The notes beneath the pieces were generated by a model. That model did not search any database and was not told where the DNA came from. It saw nothing but the letters and a program-made list of their open reading frames with translations. The position numbers and the translations under genes were made by a program. A stretch of 64,000 bases of DNA from Symbiodinium microadriaticum (Eukaryota > Sar > Dinophyceae > Suessiales > Symbiodiniaceae): contig LSRX01000183.1 of NCBI GenBank assembly GCA_001939145.1, forward strand, positions 685,280 to 749,279, read 5' to 3'. Below are positions 42,098 through 51,023 of the stretch, one piece after another; position 1 is the first letter of the stretch; every line of letters begins with the position of its first letter.

Positions 42098-42474
42098 TTG
42101 GGCTTTTCGGGCTTAGAGAGCTTATGCCCCAATCATCTCGGCCCGACAGTCACCTCTGGAACAACCACCCTGCGGTTTGTAGATCGGTCCAGGTCAAGCA
42201 CGCTGAACCCGGAAAGCCGCCTTGACATGCCGGTGCTGGAGCCCTGGCTCCCTGAGGCAGGAGGAAGGGCTTGCTCCTGCAGCGTGGAACTGAAACATCG
42301 GTTTGGAGTCTGAGTTTCTGGGTTGACCCACGACTAAAGATGGATGAAGAGGGCAAGTGTGTACGTAGGAATACAGTAGAAGCAGCGAGCTGCACATGGC
42401 CGAGAAAGAAAGGCCGAACCACCCCACAACAAGGACGAGAAGATACAGAGGGCTGTACTCAAAATATCTGATAT
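42098..42474 (+). CDS. Two exon-like frames, unrecognised
   Basis: The first frame (to about 42300) reads VTSGTTTLRFVDRSRSSTLN, then PESRLDMPVLEPWLPEAGGR and CSC. The second (to TGA 42472-42474) reads MDEEGKCVRRNTVEAASCTW, then PRKKGRTTPQQGREDTEG. A short intron between them is likely. Donor SC|GTGGAA (phase 0) with acceptor ACTAAAG fits, giving a change of frame at about 42285-42340. The minus strand is open too but reads less naturally. Confidence 0.45.
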
Positions 42475-42603
42475 GGGTTGGGCCTACATTTTAACTATGG
42501 TGAGGAACCCTGAGGGACAATATCAAGTCTGTATTCAGGCTTGCACAATTTAAGGACTTTGCCAGGGTCAGTCTGCCGAGTTTCTATAACGATTTCTACA
42601 GAA

Positions 42604-42711
42604 CCCTAAGGGTCCATGTACCCAAATAGTATATACATTGGCCCCAAAGTACTTATATGGGGACTACTTTAAGGCCAAAGTATATCTATTTGGCTACATG
42701 GGCCCTTAGGG
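42604..42711. mobile_element. Family M5 MITE-like element
   Basis: This 108-bp element has a left arm CCCTAAGGGTCCATGTACCC then AAATAGTATATA, mirrored at the right by TATCTATTTGGCTACATGGG then CCCTTAGGG. A half copy is at 15861-15901. Confidence 0.75.
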
Positions 42712-43365
42712 GAAGGTTTTTCCAAGGCCCTGTTTTTTTTTTTTTTGCGGGGGGTTTTTGGGAATTGGGGATTCAGGGTCTACGAAGTTTCGGGGTGTCT
42801 TCCAAGGTTTGCTTCGGAAATTCTCAAGGCTTTACGTGGGATCTAAGCCCTAACAACCCTGCAACACCGATGCCCGAAACCTGAACCCTAAACCCTAAAC
42901 CCCTCAACCGACTTGCAGCCCTTGGGCTCTATAAACTCAGGCTTGGAGCCCTTGACCCGGTCTTTAAAAACCGCTCCTGTGCAGTGCCGTCGCTGAGGTG
43001 CTGCGACCTCGACAGCTAGGTCCGTAGGTTGCCTTTTTGTTTGAAATCCTGTTTTTTTTTGCCCACTCGCAAGGTCTACATGAAGGGCTAGAGTTTGGGG
43101 CTTGGGCTTGGGACTGGCATTAGGGGTCCAGCATGTAATGGCAAGAAATGTTGCTGGTTTTCTTCGGGCCTCTGCTTTGCTGTTGCGGCTTCGGTGACTT
43201 CCGCGGCCTCTTTCTTTCTGTTATGGAAGCCCCCTGCAAGGACCCTACATTTAAACATAAGGTCTTCGGATGTCGAGACACAAAATTGAGTTGGGTCGAG
43301 GCTTCGGTATCTTAAGAGGGAAGGCCCACCCCGACATCCCTAAACCCTAAACCGCTAATCTTCGG

Positions 43366-43442
43366 AACTCCCCAATGAGCCGCCGACCCCGGCGAAGGCT
43401 GCGAGGGCTCTCAGTGCCAGGCTGTCCTGCGCTCTTTCGGCG
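43366..43442 (-). CDS. Exon between telomere-like tracts, Arg/Ser-rich
   Basis: A strong minus acceptor (CCCTAACCGTCTCCCAG) precedes RRKSAGQPGTESPRSLRRGR then RLIGEFR in phase 0. The C-rich telomere-like words CCCTAA form the intron's pyrimidine-rich 3' end. The plus strand is also open (ELPNEPPTPAKAARALSARL) but lacks an acceptor of this quality. The 3' border is unresolved. Confidence 0.45.
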
Positions 43443-43523
43443 CTGGGAGACGGTTAGGGTGGAGGGTTTATTAGGGTTTAGGGTTTAGGGCTTCGGGTTG
43501 CAAACTGATGCGTCAGGTAGACT

Positions 43524-43851
43524 TTGGCAAGGACGACCAATCAAGTTTCCCCAGCTCACACTTACATGAAGTCAAAAACGGTTTCTGATGCATGCGCCTG
43601 CCTTCCGTCCCTTCCATCTTGCTCTGCTTCGGCCCCCTGCGGGCAAAGGGAGCAAGAAAGACTGAGGTTGCCGGGCTTTGGGATAGAAGGGCCTAGGAGT
43701 TTGTATAGGGGTCTCAACTGGGAAGTTCCAAAGGGTTCGGGCTAAAAAGCTAACCGGCGCAGTCAGCCTGAGTGCAGCAGCCGATGAGCTCCGCTGCGGA
43801 CCTGTCTCCAGTCGGCCGGAGGCTTCGGAGGAGTTACCCATAGGCGCCTAA
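43524..43851 (+). CDS. Coding-like region ending inside an M1 element, strand uncertain
   Basis: Two plus frames read as protein. One is at 43524-43745 (KTVSDACACLPSLPSCSASA). The other runs from about 43752, after CCGGCGCAG, reads SLSAAADELRCGPVSSRPEA and SEELPIGA, and stops at TAA 43849-43851 within the M1 element. The minus strand is open for 89 codons from an ATG that is also in the M1 element. The strand is not settled, but in either case the element contributes a terminus. Confidence 0.35.
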
Positions 43852-44000
43852 GTAGTTCCTTTTTGGTGATTACCTTATAGGATCCTAAACATAAGCCACA
43901 AAAAGGACCCATAGGCCCCAAAGTAGTTCCTTTTTGGGATTACCTTATAGGATCCTAAATATAAACCATAAAAAAGGAACTACTTAGGAGTTTATGGGTA
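43836..44000. mobile_element. Doubled family M1 element
   Basis: A partial M1 copy (43836 to about 43905) is followed directly by a complete copy ending at 44000. The inner junction CACAAAAAGGACCCATAGGC joins the two. Confidence 0.75.
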
Positions 44001-44539
44001 GAGACTGCTAGGACTATAGGATCTCCGTGCCTATGGGGGTGGTGTAGGCTTCAGGGTACTCAGGCTTTGGGGGTTTAGGGCTTATGATAGGGCTCTAAGG
44101 GGCTGTAGGGTTTAGGAGTTTGAAGTTCGGGGCTTGCAGGGTAAAGAGGCCTTGCAGCTTATTTTATGTACGCGTGTAAGAGTTCGTCTATGTAGTTTTG
44201 GCTTTCCGGGCGCCAGATGTCACGAGATTTTGACCTCGGGAAGCCCCTGCATGGGGCCCCAAATCCACTTCTCTCGGGATTGGAGTGCATGGCACACTGA
44301 GCTTGGATAAGCCCAGTCAAAGACACTAGCCTTACAAAACCACAACGCCCTTTAATTCTCCTACACCCAAGTGCCAAAGTATAAGGCACGTTGGACCTAG
44401 GGTAATTAGTTCCTTAAGAACCAAATCTCTCTATAACCCATTTAACGGAGAGCTCAGGTTCGACAATCAATCTGCTAAAGTCAAAGGCTCATGGCCCCAT
44501 CCGTTAAACTCCGGAACTTCCCCGAACCGAAGGGTGTTG

Positions 44540-44645
44540 TAAGCCCTAAGCCCTAAACTCAAAGCCCCCAAACCCCAAACCCTAAACCCCAAGCCCTAAA
44601 CCCAAAACCCCAAAACCCCAAACCCCAAGCCCTAAACCCTAGCAA
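44540..44645. repeat. Degenerate CCCTAAA array
   Basis: At least ten imperfect CCCTAAA/CCCCAAA units lie in tandem. Confidence 0.85.
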
Positions 44646-44739
44646 AAGAAGAACCCTGAGGCCCGACAGAGTCCCAGAACCCACAACTGGGATTGATGGC
44701 TAGCCTCCGTCCAGTATCCCAGGAAAACTGCAATAAAGG

Positions 44740-44887
44740 TTCACCTGTGGGATTATATGGGGGGGGGGGGGGTGATAATAACCCCAAAAATGTTAGAGGC
44801 TCCCTACTCTGCTATAAAGGTTACCCTGTGCAATTATACGGGGGTGATCATAACCCCCAAAACTGGTAGAGGTTCCCTACTCTACTA
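44740..44887. mobile_element. Tandem pair of repeat family M6
   Basis: Two copies of a ~65-bp unit each carry AAAGGTT.ACCTGTG.ATTAT, a G run, ATAACCCC.AAAA and TTCCCTACTCTACTA-type sequence. Related single pieces are at 5765-5960 and 36150-36215. Confidence 0.6.
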
Positions 44888-45017
44888 CCAGGGTTTTCTT
44901 TTTGCGGGTAGTTCAAGCAGGTGACCTCGGCCGGAGTCAGGGCTCGTCGCTGGTGAGCTGTTCCGACGCGCCGGGATGGCGGATGTGCCTTCTTCCCGGG
45001 CCAAGGCGCTGTAAACT
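44885..45017 (-). CDS. Terminal exon, Ser/Arg-rich
   Basis: The acceptor is CCGGTCTCATAG (with a CTAAG branch-like word upstream). One carried base and 43 codons read YSALAREEGTSAIPARRNSS, then PATSPDSGRGHLLELPAKRK and PW, before TAG 44887-44885. The stop lies in the last bases of the M6 repeat. The plus strand has a shorter open frame. It is unrecognised. Confidence 0.5.
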
Positions 45018-45334
45018 CTATGAGACCGGGGTCTTGGGTCTTAGCATTGGCATCTTCCGGGGTGCAGTTTAATGAGGCTTCAGAGTTTCGGGATGCGTCG
45101 AGGGCGAGTTCAGTTCAGGGGTGGGGTCCAAAACATCTGTGGACCTGAACCTCAGTCTAATGTAGGCTTTGACATGGTTCTTCGTCCTGGTATGTACAGC
45201 AGAGGCAAAGGGGGCTTTGTATGACTCTCCGTCTCAGGCCCGATCTTCATGCTTCGCTCCCTGAAATCGCCCCGAGGCACCCTGATCCGAATGCCTAAAA
45301 CCCCTTTGGCATGAACCCCTTGAAACCCAAAGCC

Positions 45335-45703
45335 CTAAATCCCTAAACCCTCGTCCTCAAGCCTCTGAAATCCCCAATGCCCCAATGCCCTACATGCTCC
45401 GTCGGTCACCTTTCTGAGCGATACCACGGTCGTCCCTCTTGCAAGGCACGGCCTCGCGAGCACGGTCATGCTTGCGACAAGCTCAAAGCTGACAAAGGTT
45501 ATGGGCGTCGCACCATCCTCATCACAAGCCCGAGTCGTGACTACTGTGCCATACTGAGAATCCTCCTCCTTCTCCTCCTCCTCCTCCTCCTCCTCCTGCT
45601 GCTGCTGCTGCTGCTGCTGCTCATCAGCAGCAGCGGTTGCGGCATCATCATCAACACCAGTATGATCTTCTTCTTCGTCATAGAGCACCGTCATCACCAT
45701 CAA
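45335..45703 (-). CDS. Asp/Glu/Gln-rich exon candidate
   Basis: The 122-codon minus frame has an acidic start (DEEEDHTGVDDDAATAAADE), a Gln run encoded by CAG repeats, a Glu run encoded by GAG repeats, and then an ordinary segment (PITFVSFELVASMTVLARPC, followed by LARGTTVVSLRKVTDGACRA). The last residues are repeat-derived. An acidic/Gln-rich domain followed by a folded part is a common protein layout. The plus strand also has an open frame with poly-Leu. It is unrecognised. Confidence 0.4.
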   Translation of the reverse strand: MMVMTVLYDEEEDHTGVDDDAATAAADEQQQQQQQQEEEEEEEEKEEDSQYGTVVTTRACDEDGATPITFVSFELVASMTVLARPCLARGTTVVSLRKVTDGACRALGHWGFQRLEDEGLGI

Positions 45704-45835
45704 TTATCAACAACAGCATCGTCATCGTCACCGTCATCACCACCACCACCACCATCATCATCACCATCATCATCATCATCACCATCATTGCCATCTTCAC
45801 CATAACCATCATCATCAACAACAAGGAAGGAGGCG
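45700..45835. repeat. CAT/CAC triplet microsatellite
   Basis: Imperfect ATC/ACC triplets continue with interruptions. A similar stretch is at 46740-46825. Confidence 0.9.
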
Positions 45836-46407
45836 CGTTTCCCGCCGCGAAGGATGTGTCGTTCTGCTTGTGATTATTTTTCGCCCACAAACCTGCAGAT
45901 CTCGATTTGTGTGTGTGTGTGTGGTATTCGTGAATAAGAGATGTTTTTGCTGTTTGGATTTTCCTGGCTTTTGGAATCTGTTTGTTGAGGCTGTTTTTTT
46001 TGCGGATATGTCGCAAAAAAACGTGGTTCACATTGCGTTTTTTGGTTGATTTAGGGGTTTTTTGTTTTTTTAAGGTTTTGCTTTGTGTCGGTGCAAAAAC
46101 GTCGCAAAATTCTGTGTTTGATTGTTGCGAGTCCGCGTCACATTCAACTCTCAACATCTTCACGGGCATCACCGGCACCATGACATCTATCATCGTCATC
46201 ATCCGAGAAGCATCTGCAGCAGCAGCATCTTTATCATGTAACCGTCATCAAGGGCGGGACAAACGTGACGGCATCATGCAGTGCGACATGGTAAATTCAA
46301 CAAGCAGTCACAAAACAGGCGCGGTCGCCGCAAAGAAGCATCCGAACTGACATGGAGAAAATCATTGACGCGGACATCAACATCCCCCCCCTCCATCCCC
46401 CCTCCCC

Positions 46408-46500
46408 NNNNNNNNNNNNNNNNNNNNNNNNNNNNNNNNNNNNNNNNNNNNNNNNNNNNNNNNNNNNNNNNNNNNNNNNNNNNNNNNNNNNNNNNNNNNN
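46408..46500. other. Sequencing gap
   Basis: A run of 93 N is flanked on both sides by C homopolymer inside a tandem repeat. Frames crossing it are meaningless. Confidence 0.99.
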
Positions 46501-46680
46501 CCCCCCCCCAACGAAAGCAACAGAACATAAGAAGGAAGACATAAGCGAATATCACACGCCGCATGGGCATGGACGTTAACATCCCCCCATCCCCCCCAAC
46601 GCAAGCAAAATAACATAAGAAGAACAACATAAGCGAAAATCACAAGCCGAATCGGCATGGACGTTAACATCCCCGCTCCC
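46501..46680. repeat. Tandem repeat, unit about 88 bp
   Basis: Two units each read C-run, AACG.AAGCAA, ACATAAGAAG, ACATAAGCGAA.ATCACA, CGGCATGGACGTTAACATCC. A third partial end (GGACATCAACATCC) lies just before the gap, so the array was longer. Confidence 0.8.
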
Positions 46681-46948
46681 CCACAATCATTGTTACCATC
46701 AACGGTAGCAAGATAAACAGTATCATCCACAAACGTCATGAGTCACCACCATCACCATCATCAACATGATCACCATGATCAGCAACAACATAACCATATT
46801 CATGACCGTCATCATCATCACCACCGTCTTCGACGGGGCAGTAGCAGTGTTCGAGCTAGTGAAACGAAAGCAACTTCATTTGCACGCGAATGAGGCCTTG
46901 CACCTGAAGAGGGGGTGTCAGCCAAATTAGCATTGCCATCCCTTGATT

Positions 46949-47356
46949 ATGGGTCCATCAATGACAGAGGATACCATCATTTGTGATCTACTGTATAATA
47001 TAACCGGGCCCCGTAATTTGGTGAAACTTCCAATCAGTGAGCCCTGCAAGAACCAAATGCGCAATCTCCGTCCCATGCGTTGGTCTAGGGTTCCGGTATC
47101 TGCATTTTGGAACCCAGGTTCATGTAGTGCTCCAAAATACCTGCATGGAATCATAAGCTCCAGAACTATAAATAACACTGTCGTCGAACCGTCCAAAAAC
47201 CAAAAAGATCCCGACAAAAGCCGGCAGCCTTGTGCAACCAACCTTCTCAGTCGTTGGAAAGGTTCAGAAGCTTCTCAAAACCAGGCATCGCCCAACGAAA
47301 AGCACACAAAACAAAAAACTACAGCCAAGACCCAAAACCCTCAAACTTCAACATGA
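46949..47356 (+). CDS. Candidate ORF of about 135 codons
   Basis: This plus frame from ATG 46949 reads MTEDTIICDLLYNITGPRNL, then VKLPISEPCKNQMRNLRPMR, and becomes Asn/Lys/Gln-rich toward TGA. The minus strand is open for 104 codons over the same region. There is no splice evidence. It is unrecognised. Confidence 0.35.
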   Translation: MGPSMTEDTIICDLLYNITGPRNLVKLPISEPCKNQMRNLRPMRWSRVPVSAFWNPGSCSAPKYLHGIISSRTINNTVVEPSKNQKDPDKSRQPCATNLLSRWKGSEASQNQASPNEKHTKQKTTAKTQNPQTST

Positions 47357-47364
47357 AAGTTAAA

Positions 47365-47490
47365 CCATCACAAATTCCAAACAAATCGACACGTTCGCCT
47401 CCATCGAGGCATTCGCGGCCTTGCCGTTGGGCAACGATGAAGCGCGCCTCCTTCGGCTTTTCAAAAAGCGCTGAGGGCACTACACGGGCT
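47365..47490 (-). CDS. Exon candidate, strand uncertain
   Basis: The minus frame reads ALFEKPKEARFIVAQRQGRE then CLDGGERVDLFGICDG and meets a G|GTTTAAC donor. The plus frame over the same bases reads FASIEAFAALPLGNDEARLL then RLFKKR and TGA 47472-47474. Minus is longer and borders better. Confidence 0.4.
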
Positions 47491-47738
47491 TTAGGACCTT
47501 AGGGTTTAGGATTCTGCATGTGGGTTCTACATGGGGCTTAGGGTTTAGTACTCTAAGGTTCTATAATATGAGGCTTTAGGATCTAGATGAGGGTTCTAAA
47601 TAATCGCCTGAGGGCTCAAGATTCTGTATGACAATGAGGGTTAGTTCTTCGAAGTGGGACCCAGAGATGTAGGGTGTGGCTCCCGCCGGCAGTCGTGTAC
47701 GGCCCATGGGTCACACCACCTCTGCAATTAAAGCCTTA

Positions 47739-47832
47739 AGGTAGTTCTCTGATTTAGGGTCCTTGTTTCAAGGGTGCCGTATTATTTTCGGGGCATGAAA
47801 ATGGAACCCTATAACAAAGGAAAACTACCCAT
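47739..47832. mobile_element. Diverged family M2 element
   Basis: GGTAGTTCTCTGATTTAGGG at the left and AAAACTACCCA at the right are separated by about 65 bp. Confidence 0.55.
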
Positions 47833-47998
47833 GAACCGACTGCAACGTTGGAGGCTCCGGGGCCGCTGTCGTGCCTGGCCCAAGCCACAAAAGGTCGCCA
47901 TGGCCTGTCGCCTTCGAGCCTGCTTACAACCCTATATAGATCCCTGATATAGAACCCTAGAATCCCCGGGTATGTAGAGGGCAGTGGTCTAATGTTCA

Positions 47999-48292
47999 AT
48001 GAGGGCTCTATTTTGTAGGGTCTTAACCGAGGACCTCCTTCCTCAAGGCCTGGGCCAACCTGAGGGTCCCTTGCTCACTGAAACCGAGGATCCCCCCCAA
48101 AAAAAACCCCCCAACAGCCCTGAGGCCGAACCCAGAGCCCCCGAACTTCCTCGGGGCTGTGGGGGGTGTCAGCTCTTCGCGCTTCAGGGAAGTTTAGGGC
48201 TTTTGGATTTTCGGGTTGCGGGCTGGCAGAAAACACGAAGGCTCCCAGAGACAGGGGGCGGAACCCGTCGGAAGGGAAATGCAGGGGCCTGA
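47999..48292 (+). CDS. 97-residue Pro/Glu-rich ORF
   Basis: A true ATG at 47999 opens MRALFCRVLTEDLLPQGLGQ, then LLTETEDPPQKKPPNSPEAE, PRAPELPRGCGGC and a mixed, basic C-terminus ending RKGNAGA before TGA 48290-48292. The segment from about residue 63 (GLLDFRVAG) is partly repeat-derived, so a splice near 48190 is possible. The Pro/Glu composition suggests a disordered protein. It is unrecognised. Confidence 0.5.
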   Translation: MRALFCRVLTEDLLPQGLGQPEGPLLTETEDPPQKKPPNSPEAEPRAPELPRGCGGCQLFALQGSLGLLDFRVAGWQKTRRLPETGGGTRRKGNAGA

Positions 48293-48589
48293 AGACTTAT
48301 AGGAGTGTAGAATAGGAGCTTGCATGGTTTTGCGTTTGTTAAGGGATCTATGAGTACAGAGGTCTGAGTACTGATAATGAAGAACTACAGAACCTGAATG
48401 ATAAACTCGGTGTTATTCTCCATACAGCCGTTGTGTAGCTTTTAAAACTCTACCGCCCTAGTTGTTAAGGCCCCTGTACTACATAGCCCTGAAAAACCGC
48501 CTAAAGAACCCCAAAACCCGTGAAGAAACTAAACGCCAAATCGTTCAAGCCCCCTGAACCCTTCATGTAAAATCGAAACATAAGCTGAA

Positions 48590-48915
48590 CCCCAAAACCT
48601 AAACCCCGAAACCCTGAAGCCTGAACTCTGCTAGAACCCTGAGCCCTAAAGCCTGAACCCTACAGAACCCAAAACCCTAAACTCCATAGAACCCTAAACT
48701 CCTAAACCCGAAACCCTATAGAACCCTAAACTCTAAACCCTAAAGAACAAAGAACCCTAAACCCTAAAGCCTGAACCCCCTAAACCCTATAGAACTCTGA
48801 ACCAGACAACCCCAAACCCCATAGAACCCAAACCCTCTACATCCCCAAACCCTAAACCCCAAACCCTAAACCCCAAACCCTGTAGAACCCTCTCGAACCC
48901 TAAACAACTCAAAAC
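48590..48915. repeat. Long degenerate CCCTAAA array
   Basis: About 325 bp of imperfect CCCTAAA units carry a recurring longer period CCCTAWAGAACCCTAAACYC. This is the largest such array in the window. Confidence 0.9.
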
Positions 48916-48919
48916 CCCT

Positions 48920-49008
48920 GCCCCAGCCCACATTCGCACGGTGTCCTCCCAGGACCTCGGAGGCGCCTCACCTCCTGGTCTTTGTGGTCTTTGGGCTTTT
49001 TGGCTAGG
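48920..49008 (-). CDS. GC-rich exon-like core between the two largest opposed arrays
   Basis: The minus reading KPKDHKDQEVRRLRGPGRTP then CECGLGQ follows CCCTAGCCAAAAAG. CCCTAAA units lie to the left and TTTAGGG units to the right. The plus frame is hydrophobic and less natural. The borders are tentative. Confidence 0.4.
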
Positions 49009-49230
49009 GTTTAGGGTTTAGGGTTCAGGGTCTTTAGGGTTTAGGGTCTTTAGGGTTTAGGGTTCCATGGGGTTTAGGGTTTAGGGTTCTATAGGGTTTA
49101 GGGCTTGGGGTTTAGGGTTTAGGGTTTGGGGTTTAGGGCTCAGGGTCTTTAGGGTTTAGGGTTCTACAGGGTTTAGGGTTTGGGGTTTTGGGTTCGGGGC
49201 TTTCGGGTTTTTAGCGGCGTTGGAGCTTTA
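49005..49230. repeat. Degenerate TTTAGGG array
   Basis: Imperfect TTTAGGG units carry the same longer period (GGGTTCTATAGGGTTTAGGG) as the opposed array at 48590-48915, so the pair forms a large imperfect inverted repeat. Confidence 0.9.
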
Positions 49231-49446
49231 GGGCTTTAGTCTTGGCGCTTCGGGGGGTTTACGGGCTTTAGGGTTTCGGGGCCTCAGGATTGACGGGTGA
49301 CAGAGCTTGAGAGCTTTAGGTCTACGGGTTTTAGAGTTGTTTAGGGCTTGCGGGCATTAGAGCTGTAGGGCTTTTGGGTTGAAGGTCCGGGGAAGGGACT
49401 TTGCGGTTCTATCAGGGCTTGATCAGGCTTCTTTAAGGGATTCATA

Positions 49447-49528
49447 TGGGTAGTTCTCTACAGTAGGGTCCCCTTTTAGGTCCCCAAACATAGTACGGCA
49501 AGGGGCCCTAATTTAGAGAACTACCCAT
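49447..49528. mobile_element. Family M2 element, best preserved
   Basis: This 82-bp element has TGGGTAGTTCTCTACAGTAG at the left and TAATTTAGAGAACTACCCA at the right, with inner GGGTCCCC and GGGGCCCT. Confidence 0.8.
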
Positions 49529-49989
49529 AAAGATTCCCAAGGAGTTTGAGGGTTCAGCGTTTCGGCGCCCACACTCGGACAAGCCAAGTGAGGTTATGTC
49601 TTCCGGTTGTTGGCCTCGGAATTTTGCAAGGGCTTTAAAGGAGTCGCCATCTCTCCAAGAGGCTGTTGAGTTTTACGGCTCAGGGCTCGAAAGGTGTAGG
49701 GTTTAGTCTAGCTGTTCGTCCAGTAGGAGCCTTCACGATTGGAATGAGGCTTTAGGGGTACATTTCAACATCATAAATAAGATATGGATCCCGAAGCAAT
49801 ATTATTAGTTGTTGAGGATTCTATCTATCTGTCTCCCTGCCTGCCTGCATCCTTCTCTCCCGGCCGTGAAAGCACTCGGGGACTCATCAAGTAACGAAGT
49901 AAATCTTTCTGTGCCATTAGATAATTTCAAAATAGCCCAAAAAGCCTTATATAATAGGGTCTTTGGGCCCAAAAGCCTTAAAATATGAG

Positions 49990-50110
49990 TCTTTCGAGGG
50001 TAAGGGGCGAGTCGATCCAGCCTGATACAGAGCCTGGCGGTGCAGTTTCGCTTTGTGGAGCTGCACCTGCAATGAGGCTGCGGCTTGTCTTGACCGACAA
50101 AAACACGCAC
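49990..50110 (-). CDS. Exon candidate, Ser/Ala/Pro-rich
   Basis: The minus frame reads VKTSRSLIAGAAPQSETAPP then GSVSGWIDSPLTLERLIF and a stop. Another minus frame is open longer (101 codons) but is Cys-rich and less natural. It may be a terminal exon of the gene containing 50603-50685. Confidence 0.45.
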
Positions 50111-50440
50111 ACATTCGAATCTCGCATAATGCTAGGGTAGCTTTCCTCTAGGTTCTATGAATAAGATCCTCGAAGGGGTACTCAAGAAGGGTACTGGAAG
50201 CCAGATTCACGTGAGGTTCATGGTTCGCGGTTAGGTAGGCTCACGGTGTCGAGATCATAGTGCACAGGAGGGCTTCAGGGTCACCCTTCCCATGCCGGAT
50301 GATTGGTTGGTTTCGACTGTTGTGACGACTTCGGACTACACCTATGCCAACAGACTAGTTAAAGGCTCAACGAGTTGCGGTTTGCTGTTCCAACAGAACG
50401 ACCGGCGAACATAAACTTCATACAGAAACCCTGATACCAT

Positions 50441-50578
50441 ACCCCGACGCCCCTATGCGGGCATGTTGCTAATCGTTGCTAAATTCCACTAATTCAGACT
50501 CTATACAGTACCCCGACACCCCTATGCGGGGATGTTGCTAATCGTTGCTAAGTTCCACTAATTCAGACTCTATACAAT
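50441..50578. repeat. Direct tandem duplication, 69-bp unit
   Basis: Two units (50441-50509 and 50510-50578) differ at about six positions. Each starts ACCCCGAC.CCCCTATGCGG and ends AATTCAGACTCTATACA. The units end where the minus exon's intron begins, 25 nt from the donor at 50602. Confidence 0.9.
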
Positions 50579-50602
50579 AATTCATGAAATCGAAAGCCTT
50601 AC

Positions 50603-50685
50603 CTGATCCTTCAAGTCGAGCACAGCACCTTCTGATCTTCTGAGAGCGCCAACATCTCCTGATGCTTTGCCTGGGGCGGATGGAT
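50603..50685 (-). CDS. Internal exon with canonical borders
   Basis: The acceptor is ATATGAACAG and the donor is CAG|GTAAGG. The exon is 83 nt, with two carried bases and then 27 codons reading PSAPGKASGDVGALRRSEGA and VLDLKDQ. It ends in phase 0. The reading is polar and helical at its end. The 140-codon ATG frame on this strand is a different frame and runs through a CACA/AAAA simple tract, so it is not preferred. Confidence 0.6.
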
Positions 50686-50737
50686 CTGTTCATATTTGTT
50701 GTTCGGGATTTTGGATGAGGGTTCGGAGATTCGGGAT

Positions 50738-50960
50738 TAGGCTTTCTCTTTTTTTTTTTGTGTGTGTGTGTGTGTGTGTGTATGTGTGTGTGCGTGTGTT
50801 TGTCTCTCCTGTTTTCTAAACAGAAGAAAACTTTGGGATTCGTCGGGATTGCTGTAACATGGACAGGTGCGCACCTGTCCGTAGACATAAAGACTATACT
50901 TGCGAAGTAACATTGCTGACAATCGAGGCACCTACACATCATGTTGGTCAAGGTGCACAT
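50738..50960 (-). CDS. Cys-containing exon candidate
   Basis: The minus frame reads MMCRCLDCQQCYFASIVFMS then TDRCAPVHVTAIPTNPKVFF and CLENRRD before a (CA)n run at 50757-50800. The Cys spacing CxCxxCxxC could bind metal, but no family is recognised. Confidence 0.35.
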
Positions 50961-51023
50961 GAGGCTGACGCCACTTTAGGTCTTTACCTCGTGGTGTCAA
51001 GTGGCGGTAAACCCTAAACTCTA

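Noticed and set aside
46274-46739. ORFs spanning the N run
   Set aside because: The frame through 93 unknown bases carries no information.
48590-49230. True chromosome end (telomere)
   Set aside because: The repeats are imperfect, internal, and change orientation within 100 bp, with genes on both sides.
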